Shown in pieces: positions 55,445-64,000 of a stretch of DNA of 64,000 bases; within the stretch, counting starts at the first letter, position 1; each line of letters starts with the position of its first letter. Both the position numbers and the translations under genes were made by a program. This stretch comes from Neurospora tetrasperma FGSC 2508 (Eukaryota > Ascomycota > Sordariomycetes > Sordariales > Sordariaceae): assembly GCF_000213175.1 (NCBI RefSeq), contig NW_009799099.1, forward strand, positions 170,094-234,093. Direction: 5' to 3'. The notes beneath the pieces were generated by a model, which was given only the letters and a program-made list of their open reading frames with translations, searched no databases and was not told where the DNA came from.

Positions 55445-57197
55445 GCGGGCGGTTGAGTTTGTCGAGGAAGTGATGATGTCTTGTGGAGAGATGGATCTTG
55501 CCCGGTCTTGAAGCGGGACTGGAGGGACGCAATGGTCAGCTTGGAGGTCACGGGATGAGTAGGGGTCTTGAGGATAATTTTGAGGCATGAATGTTCTCGG
55601 CTTTCTGCGATGATATTGGTACCGTGGCCGGTCTGTTGGCTTTTGCAGACAGATTGGAAAGCATCTCGTTGGCGCGTGTTGGTTCTCGGATCGACTCGCA
55701 TTCTTGTATATAGTTGTCTGATGCTTTTGGTTCCGTGAGCTGTGTAACTAAGAAGTGTTGATTACGCGTTGGTCTTGTGTATGTTGCCACTTTGATGTCT
55801 GGTCGTGATGGGGAGTTGTTTCAGTGATTTTCGGCTGAGAAGCGTGTTCAAAGGTTGTGCTGTACGCGGACGGTGCTGTGATGTCATCTCTTAGAACACT
55901 ATTATGCAGCGGCTTTTTGTTAATGTCCATCTCATTTTTATGCAACTGTGTTTGGCATGCGCAGCAGACGGGAACAGGAAAGAGCGGCACTTGGGTTTTT
56001 CTGTCGCCATTTCCTGCCTTGACATCCCCTCTTTCCCGCAACCAACCACCACTCTTTTTCAGCAAATATCCATCACACCCATCTTCAGTCCCCCAACGGG
56101 CGTTGCTCTCATCACCAAACTCCCTATTCATTCAGTTTCTCTGACTTTAGTTGTCTCTTAGCCACTGATAAGGAATGGTGGTGCGCTAATCCATTAATCG
56201 GCGCATCCGAGACCATTCGACCCATTTCATCTGAACTCCATGATCGACAACACCACCATATACACAATAGACACTCTTTTTATCAACACATCTTTGTGCT
56301 CGACGGAGCTGGAAGAGCCGCACCACGCTCACCCGATTTGCCGGTCCGGTAATTTCGACATGTTGACAAGGCCCGGCATTTGGATGGCCATCTAGCGGGG
56401 TAAGTACTAGACCGCCTGAGACGCCCTGTCTTGGCAGTGCAACAGCGGCATTGTAGAGGTACTGAAAGACCTGAACACCTCCTTTCATGCAACTTCCGCT
56501 TTATTTATAATTTACTCCTGTCCTTTCATTCGAGCATTCCGCCACCTTGACGTATTTCCTCTAATCGTTTTTTCAATCCATATAATGCCACCATTGACAC
56601 TTTTTGCACATTGCCAATATAGCGCCAAAAGAGAGGGAGCACCAGGCGTCTCACACAGTACGGTAGACGACACTTTGTGATTGAGCAGCGTGTTAGTGCT
56701 AGTTCACTATCTTCCACAGCGCAATTAATGCAGTCTTGCTGATAGGACCGCATCTCCGACTCGAGCTCCACGCATCAGGGCGTCTTTTTTCGACTTCTGC
56801 CATCGCAAATGAGCATCCAAACGAACCTCCTAGCGACCGTTATCGTGAACACCTGCAATGTACTCTATCTCTTACAGCCGTAAAAATACCCTCCGCCGTT
56901 GTACTCTCTCCACTTACACAACTGAATTGTAGGTAGTCTTCGGCCACCATCCGTCGACAAACTCCAGCCCCACAAACAGCTCTCCAACGCTGCCGCTTTG
57001 CCCGTTGGCCGAAGTACCGCTCGGCATGAACTAATCGACATTCCGTGCGCACAAGGAGACACAATGGTTTGCAATACCTCCGTCCACACACCCAGCGAGC
57101 CGAGAACCATACAAGATATCCAGGTAGCCTGTCCGTCGATTCCCCTCAAGACATTCTGTCCCCATCAAGTTATCCTGTTGACAGGGGTCCCAACATG

Positions 57198-57232
<35 letters not shown>

Positions 57233-57555
57233 GTGTGCTTTATCTTTTCCTCCACTAGCTTCTCCGACTCCTCATCACTCGTGGGGGAGCATCCGGGCTA
57301 GCAACTCGCGTGAATCATCGAACAATCTCATCCATCCGGATCCATCAAACGCTCAACACTGTCAAGCAGCCCGGTGGGATAGATATGATCCACACTCTCT
57401 CTCTCCTTTCAAACCTCTGTCCTCTACATAAAGGGCCTTTGATACCGTAGGTACCTTTGCCATCACCTTCCTGACTCCAAATACGAACCGCTTACCTAAC
57501 TCAGAGTACCCAACACCAAGACGAATACCCAGCAACGGGATAGCACTCAACAACA
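55445..57555. other. Intergenic
   Basis: No supported gene. A (TCA)11 microsatellite lies at 57198-57230. The final ~150 bp are the leader of the STAND-like gene. Confidence 0.5.
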
Positions 57556-60255
57556 ATGGAAGGCTTAATCACCGACCTATATCCTCTTCTGCCTCCCTAC
57601 ACCCGTTCCGAAACCTTGCCGCCTGCCTACACGTTACCTACCCCGACTACCAGTACTTCGAACACCGATCCCGATGGTGCGGCGTCTAATACCACCGCAT
57701 CTGGGACCGAACGAGCTATTTATCTACCCTACACCAAACCCATCTTTCTCGACACCTTCCTCACTCTCGAACTACTCACCCGCCTCATCCGCTGCATCAA
57801 GGCAGCGCTAAGAATTAGTAGGTCCAATGGTGATGGTCACGAGTGGTGGGAGAAAATGTATGAAGTGTCGATGGTGCTTGCGGGGCACCCGCACTATGTG
57901 ACTATCACAAAGGAGACAAACATAGAGGCGAAAAGGTTGGTGAACCTGACAAGGAATTGTTCCCACTGCATCCGCGAGTACGCGATGCGGGACGAGGTAT
58001 TCGTGCGGACGCAGCAGGCGTGGGGTGGGGGTAAAGAAATGCAGTAAGTTATTCTTGCTTGGACAACGGGTTGAGGGGGCAATACTGACGTGAGACTATG
58101 TGCACAGAAATCGTGTAAGAAGGAGGCTGGAGGCCATTGACACGAGATTGCTTGGGAAGGAATATTTGGGCAAGCTTTGGTACGTCTCGACTCTCAAATA
58201 CCGGCTTCATGAGAGATGATCTGGAACTAACACCAGGACCTAACCAGTTCCCCAGAGGAGGCACAATCATTGATTCGGCGCACCGACTTCGAATGGATCA
58301 AGAACAATGATCGGTATCTACATGACCTCATCCGGATCATTTCAATGTTGAATCATCCTGCGCCACCGGCTATGGTCAACAGGCTCAAGGAATCCTTCGA
58401 TGCAGAGACAGAAGATGTCTTCATTGAGGCCATGCGCAAGCCAGCTTTTGCTGAAATCCGCGAAAGGGTGATGCAGAGTCTCCTCTATTCCAATCGGAAC
58501 TCACGCTTTGAGGCCGTTTCCGAGCCCTGCACTGGTACTTGCCAGTGGATTCTCAATGCGCCTATCGCCGATGCCAAAGAGACCTTTGGTACTTGGCTCA
58601 AGGCTCCTGATCTCATGTACCTTGACAGGCGGTTTTGGATCTCCGGAGATCCAGGAACCGGAGAGAGCGTGTTGATGAAGTACCTCGTGATGGAGACACA
58701 AAGAAATCCGGCAATACTCAAAAGGCCAGAGGACGAAGAAACTCCGATCGTGTTGTCACACTTTTTCGACCACGACGGAGATCTTATGCATCGAACTACC
58801 CAAGGCATGCTTCTCAACCTGCTTTTCCAGCTCTTCGAACAAAATCCGGTCCTGATTGACACGCATTTCCACCACTTGGTGTCCGATACTAGGGAGTGGC
58901 ACCGAGCGCAGTACAAGACAAGTGCCAAATGGGAAGGCCACGAGCTTTGGGACCTCCTATGGACAGTTCTAAGGGACGTCAAGGAGAGGAGGAAGAAGAT
59001 CTTCATCTTCATCGATGGACCAAGTGGCTTTGACTTGAAACCTCCCAGTCCTGCTTATCCCAAGCACGAAGACATCCCACGCGATATCACCGACTGTTGT
59101 CTTCCCGACATGCAACCTTGGTTGAAACCCGAGCCCACGCAGCTCATCCATTCTCTCAACTACTACACTGACGCCAAGATGATCGTAACTGCCAGGCCCG
59201 AAGGCATCTTTCACCAGACGCACTGGAAGTTACAACTACACCTCGAACCATCCCTCCTGCGTCACGACATCAAGACTGTCTGCCACCACACTCTTGACCA
59301 TCTTTGGTTCAACCAGCGGTACTCTTTCACTCGGAAAGTTCTTAGCGCATGCAATGGCTCCTTCACCGAAGTGCTAGACGCTCTAGATCGCATTAAGCGC
59401 CAAACCTCCTCGTCCTCCTCCTCCTCCGACCTGCCACCACCCCTCCCCCTCTCCGAACTCCTCTACTCCTCCCTCCTCACCCAGTTCCACAGTTCCCACA
59501 CCAAATTAGAAATCCACTCCCTCTCCAGAATCCTGGACCTCCTCCTCACCGACCACTTGTACTCCCTCTACACCCTCCGCTCCAACCGCCCTCTTTCTCT
59601 CCTACAGCTAACTCTCTGTCTCCACGACCACTTAATCCACAACTGTCTCCTCAAAGGATCCTTCCAAGAACCTCCCGACATCCGCTCCACATGCAAGTCT
59701 GTCAAAAAGCAGATCCAAGAACGGCTGTACCCCTTCATCACCCTGCGTAAGATGGACCACACCCCTATCCCTGGCGACAAAGTGGACAAGATACTAGAGA
59801 TGGACTGCACGGTACCAGTCCCGGAATCAACAATGGAAGTGTGTTTCCTCCAACCGAGCTTGGTTGAGTTCTTGACGAAGACGGAACAAGGCAGGGAGTT
59901 GTTGCGGCTTGATGAGGTAGATCCGCCGCGGTTGGCTGATGTGGAAGCTAGAAGGGAGTGGGTGCGTTCGGCCTTAATTGGGGGGTCACAAGGGGGGATG
60001 GATGGAGAAGGGAGGAAGGGGGAGTTGGTGAGGGATCGGTTGAAGTTGCTGTTGAGAGCGGGGATGTTTGAGGAGATTGTGTTGTGGCGAGCCTTGCATA
60101 TGAAGAAGGATCATGTGGAAAGGATGGCGAGCGAGTTGGGGAGGGTGTATAGGGAGTATGTGCGATTTGCGGAGCGGTCAACGGTGTTGGGGTATTTGAG
60201 AGAGGAGGAGGTCTTTCCAGAGAGGTGGGTGGTGAAGTTTGCGAATGGGAATTAG
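57556..60255 (+). CDS. NACHT/STAND-like protein with degenerate P-loop
   Basis: Three exons: 57556-58043, 58108-58179 and 58248-60255. The introns at 58044-58107 (GTAAGT...CACAG) and 58180-58247 (GTACGT...CTAACCAG) give 855 residues. The N-terminal ~200 residues are helical with no recognised effector domain. The NTPase region follows: RFWISGDPGTGESVLMKYL takes the Walker A place, but the invariant Lys is Glu (GxxGxGES). KKIFIFIDGPSGFD takes the Walker B place, lacking the usual LDE after FIDG. KMIVTARPE is the sensor-1 segment. The remaining 450 residues are helical, Ser- and Leu-rich. Fungal proteins of this type, NLR-like, act in allorecognition or defence. The two substitutions predict loss of nucleotide hydrolysis. 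It could be a decoy or regulatory copy, or relaxed. Confidence 0.75.
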
Positions 60256-61119
60256 AACCGAAGTGAGAGAGGTTGAATCGGACTGGGTGGTGGGATAAGG
60301 GTTTGGTTATGGGACTTTGAGACGGTGGGATGCTGTGATGGGAAACCGATGCTGGTGTGAAGGAAGTACAAGGAAAAGGTGGATAGGGATGGACGAGAAC
60401 CTACCTCTGGTTTAGGTTACAGTCAGGTAGCCCGGCCCAGGACTAAGGTACACGACGACCGATTGGGCTGTTGGTTAGGTACCTCTATAAAGTTCACAGG
60501 AGGTATAAGGGGGACGGTTAAAAACACAGCCACTCGGAACTTTATATAGAGAAAGCCTACGTGCACCCACCCTAAACCTTCCCATACCCATTTTCTCGCC
60601 ATATCAGCTGTCATGTAAATTATCGAGTTTTAGCGGTATTTCTAGCCGTTTTACATGTGTCATAACATCTGAATCACCCCTCCATGTTAATCCCCCCCCC
60701 CCAAAAAAATCTGCATCGTAGTCAAACCAAGCAGAATAAGGGTATTGTAGAGGTAGTACGACGTACGGTAGCTAGTAGTAGAAGTATAAAATGGGTGCAA
60801 ATGACTGTGTAAAGAAGTGCGAAAAATGTGACCAAGTTGGAGTTAATGTTGCGTGCATTGGAAAGACGAAATATTGCAGGTAAAAACAAAAATTACAATG
60901 TCAGGTGCCAACCAGCTGACAGATCCACTTTTTTACGATTTCTGGGTATGGGAAGGTTTGGGGTGGGTGCACGTAGGCTTCCTCTTCATATATTTGATCA
61001 TAAAGAGGTATGGCACCAATGCAATGACCTGCTTAGCCTGTTCTCTCCACGCCTGCTTTGGGGTGGTGTCCACGTTGTCACTAACACTCTGACTTAGACT
61101 AGGGCTACGACCGGGTTCC
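60256..61119. other. Intergenic with an inverted repeat pair
   Basis: Arms at about 60552-60601 and 60946-60995 are near-identical in opposite orientation, centred on GCCTACGTGCACCCACC. The intervening 350 bp are AT-rich and gene-free. Confidence 0.6.
60552..60995. repeat. Inverted repeat pair with conserved reading potential
   Basis: Each arm, read on its own outward strand, encodes VWEGLGWVHVGFL. About 45-50 bp match with few differences. It may be a foldback element or the ends of a decayed element; no target duplication was identified. Confidence 0.5.
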
Positions 61120-61853
61120 CTAGGGTAGAATAGAGTCTATCTTGAGGTCACTCTCCGATGCAGGCCTATACCCATCATCCGCAAGTACAGAGACTTTGGA
61201 GAAGTTGGCGGTCCAGAGCTTAGCACCAGCAGGAAGACTGAACTTGGTGGAAGTTTCATCTACAGGTAGCTGTACCCCATACATGGTACCACCACCCTCG
61301 ATCCGGAACCACTTTGTACAGTTATAGCTGACGTGTTGAAATAGGCGTGGGGACTGCTCCGTATCGGGCTGTACATCCGTCGGTGGCGCGCTTTCCGAAG
61401 AAGCGGTCGCAGGGCCCTTCGCAATCTTGGCCAGACAACTGACAAAGTGGGCCAGCCAAGCTTCACGATCGGGATGGATGATGTACGCAATGGTGATTCT
61501 GTACGCTCTGCTTCCCCAAATGGCGTTGAGCTCCGTCTTTGCGTTCTGGATCTCGTCCTCGTGAGCTATGTGCACTTGATCGTCTCGAGTCTGCGCTAGC
61601 GCAAGGGAACGGGGCCCGCGCAGAGTAGAGGTAGTAGGCTCCGCTCCATCATTAGCTCTAGGCGGTCCCGCGACCATGGCGGCAAGGCACTGAATGAAGT
61701 GAAGTGAATAGACCACTCGTCGCGAGTCGGGTGGTGGTGGAGGTAAGAGAGCACGATGGCTGTCTCTCTGGAGAGCCAGAGGGTGTTGAGCTCTTCGTAG
61801 TCTGTTCCTGTTCCGGACGTGAATCGTTCCTGCTGGCTGGAACTAGAAGACAT
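61120..61853 (-). pseudogene. Duplicated-domain protein broken by a 5-bp tandem duplication
   Basis: Two minus-strand frames read as one gene of about 242 codons. Frame A (61853 to ~61706) starts MSSSSSQQERF and encodes YEELNTLWLSRETAIVLSY ... RDEWSIHF. Frame B (~61695 to 61120) encodes IQCLAAMVAGPP, then a second copy of the same unit: TELNAIWGSRAYRITIAYIIHPDREAWLAHFVSCLAKIAKGP. The C-terminal part (FRIEGGGTMYGVQLPVDE ... KLWTANFSKV) follows. The frames meet exactly at GAAGTGAAGT (61696-61705, + strand), a tandem 5-bp duplication. Removing one copy would make the two units align. Pattern W..HF..CL....A.GP resembles the N-domain core of the 15-36 kb array, so a distant relation is possible. 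Confidence 0.6.
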
Positions 61854-62243
61854 CGAGGTTTGGCGGTGGGGGGAGCTATTGCAACGACTAAGCTAACGAA
61901 AAGATGAACTGCGGTGAGTGGGAGGTAGGAATTTGGGTCAAAGAAAGGGCGAGCAAAGAAAGGAAGTGTCTAAGACGTACCTTAATACCTGTGATGCAGG
62001 TCGTGTAAGGGGACTACTGCCTCTTGGTGTAGAGGAGAAAGACGTCTTTGGAAAGGTAGAGGTAGGGAAACGCTAGCGTTGGGGCGAAGCAAGGCCGTGA
62101 AAGCGAAATATTCTACAGAGCGCGTTCGGTTCGTGACTGGATGTATAAAAGGAGTCCGGCAAGAGGAAATCTTCCAAGTTCGAGTAGAAATCCAGTCTGT
62201 GAGCGTAATGTGCGGGTCCCGGTGAGAGGGAATTAGGTCAAGT
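61854..62243. other. Intergenic
   Basis: 5' flank of the broken gene. No coding sequence. TAGAGGTA at 62057-62064. Confidence 0.45.
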
Positions 62244-62826
62244 GAAGAGATTCCCTCGGCGTGCAGTGTTGTTTTCCTCTATGTGCAGTGTACACTGCAT
62301 AGATAAGGGTCTATATAGTGCCATTCCTACGTGTGCAGTGTCACTATTATCACTAACCCTGAAGAACTATTTATTGAATCCTTTTGCTTTAAATCTTAAC
62401 CTTCAAATTACTACACCCTCGAACGACTGCCTTACTCTCTCAAGCTCTAACAAATAGTCTACCCGGAAGAAACGTACTATAGTACGTTCCTTAATACTTC
62501 GAATTGTAATTAGGAGCGGTAGGATTTTCAAACCATTAAGAAAAAAGCTGGAAGAGTAGAAGATTAATATCATTATTCTATACCTTAAATATATCTATTA
62601 CTCTAACTTATTGCCTCTTAATACTATTATCCTATTGCTAGTAAGCTATTATTATAGTAGATAAATTAAATTTCACGTAATAACTAATACTAATAAGAAT
62701 ATAGAGGATTAAGAAGAATATCTAGTAACACTGCACGCGTAGGAATAGCACTATATAGACCCTTATCTATACAATGACACTGCATATGGAGGAAAGTGAC
62801 ACTGCACGCCAAGGAAGTCTCCAAGT
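62244..62826. mobile_element. Foldback/MITE-like element with ~90-bp inverted repeats
   Basis: The left arm (~62250-62340) and the reverse complement of the right arm (~62730-62820) agree over about 90 bp with scattered differences: GGCGTGCAGTGT, TTTCCTC, TAGATAAGGGTCTATATAGTG, ATTCCTACG, GTGCAGTGT. The left arm includes the 16-bp palindrome TGCAGTGTACACTGCA (62284-62299), and GTGCAGTGT recurs three times per arm. The ~380-bp core is AT-rich and RIP-like. No transposase is seen. Exact ends and any target duplication were not resolved. Confidence 0.7.
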
Positions 62827-64000
62827 GAATGATGCGTTTATAGAGGCTACTTCTAGGCACCCAACAAGTGTACAAATTGGTTGAACGCTCGCTCGTAACT
62901 TCAAGTTCTCGAATTGGATACTCTCTTGTCCCGGGGACTTCTCTTCATATCTCTAATTCTATCCGATGTAGGTGAAAGGTAAGTCTAGCTGATATAACAC
63001 TGCTAAAACTCTCGCTTCGTTGTCCCAAAGTTGATCGAGGATACCTACCTCTACTTCTTATATAGAGCTGGAAATTATAGTAATGTAAATGTAGCTTACA
63101 AGTTCCCCCTTACAACATTTCTTAATAATTTCTACCAAGTAAAGGCTAGACACGGTGGCAGAAGGTTAGATATAAATATAAGTAGTGCTAGTTTGCTATC
63201 TTTCTTAACCGGGCACGGGCTACAACCCTAACGCGTCATGGTTGTGGCCCGTGCACTTACAAATTGTTGAGGGCAGCTGATAGTGTAATAGAATATTGTA
63301 GCTTCACCTTAAGCTAGGAATAGCTTCCTAGCGTTTATATTGCAGAAGAGAGTATCTTATGGACGTGGGTTGTTCCTTCCCAGGTTTCCAGAGCCAACGG
63401 CATCCTACCTCATGGACTCACAGATCCGCTAAGAACATTTTCAGTTGAAATCGATAAAGCTTTCACTAGTGGGATCACTTTCATATTTTTTTTTTTCAAT
63501 TTACTAGTTGGTAAATCGATCTCATTCTTACATTCCCATTTAGTTGACGCTATGTGTTCTGCTACAAGGGTTGATGTCTTGACCTTTTTCGTCTATTTAT
63601 TCCTATCGACTCCTAAGCTCCTTTACCAATCGATAGTATGCTTTCCCAAACTCTCCCTTTGTTTTCTTACTCTAATTAGTAAAGAATGTTATTAATGGGG
63701 TATGTTTGTGAAATTCTTCGTGGTTCTCCATTAATGGGATATGGGGGGTGTATAGCACCGTACCTCTATGGTACCGTTCATTGTAAGCAAACACTATCTT
63801 TGGAGATAACCGTTGAGCTCAGAATAACTATTCAGCTTAGAAAAACTGTTCTAGGAAGATTTGAGAGATCTAATTGGCTGGATTAGTTTGGGAATAGGTG
63901 CTTCTTGCCTTCTTTCCACTCTACACTACGAAATTACTCTACTACTTATAAGGCTGGGTAAGGTAATTGAAACCTCGTGCCTTCCTAAAACCTCGTTACC
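62827..64000. other. AT-rich, gene-free window end
   Basis: AT-leaning sequence with frequent TpA and only short frames. A small duplication around TTAATGGG(G/A)TATG occurs near 63692 and 63731. It resembles the left-edge block but is less extreme, and may be a second transposon-relic margin. Confidence 0.45.

Noticed and set aside
57198-57230. (TCA)11 tract
   Set aside because: Ordinary microsatellite; noted only as a possible marker.
63031-63231. 66-codon frame in the AT-rich right end
   Set aside because: AT-rich composition generates such frames by chance.

Overview
The window is nuclear DNA of a filamentous ascomycete, most likely Neurospora or a close relative in the Sordariaceae. The evidence is short introns with GT(A/G)AGT-type donors and CTAAC/CTGAC branch sites, GC-normal gene space next to blocks that look mutated by RIP (repeat-induced point mutation), and recognisable homologues of the nitrate transporter nit-10/crnA, complex I subunit B18, a fungal PAS hybrid histidine kinase and a GH11-CBM1 xylanase. 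No homology search or base counting could be run; calls come from reading motifs, frames and splice signals.

Layout. 1-3290: AT-rich, TpA-rich, gene-free DNA holding two GC-normal islands that look like solo LTRs with exact 5-bp target duplications. 3.3-13.2 kb: a J-domain-like protein, a nitrate transporter with a GATA/NIT4-type upstream region, a small spliced gene for complex I subunit B18 (NDUFB7), a large protein-kinase-like protein, and an intron-containing tRNA-Thr(UGU). 15.2-36.3 kb: a one-strand array of about a dozen divergent paralogues of an unrecognised family. 37-49 kb: an Asn/Gln/Glu-rich protein, a 53-residue spliced microprotein, the hybrid histidine kinase and a secreted protein. 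50.5-52.6 kb: a broken FAD monooxygenase whose end carries a TIR element. 54.5-60.3 kb: the xylanase and a three-exon NACHT/STAND-like gene with degenerate Walker motifs. 60.3-64 kb: inverted repeats, a frameshifted duplicated-domain gene, a foldback element and AT-rich DNA.

The array is the best candidate for an undescribed system. Full-length members share a helical N-terminal domain (core: L..hL+.hA.KY.EL, then W..YF..SL..hL+.LP), a charged linker with one or two basic KR clusters resembling a bipartite nuclear localisation signal, and a short beta-type C-terminal domain (F.V.T.G.Y..RI.E...P...LNGPA.V.V..). Members differ by losing the C-domain, by frame breaks or a stop at the domain junction, and by conserved introns that lie just after the stop codon. 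A dozen diverged tandem copies is notable in a lineage where RIP penalises duplication. The function is unknown; nuclear localisation is an inference from the linker.
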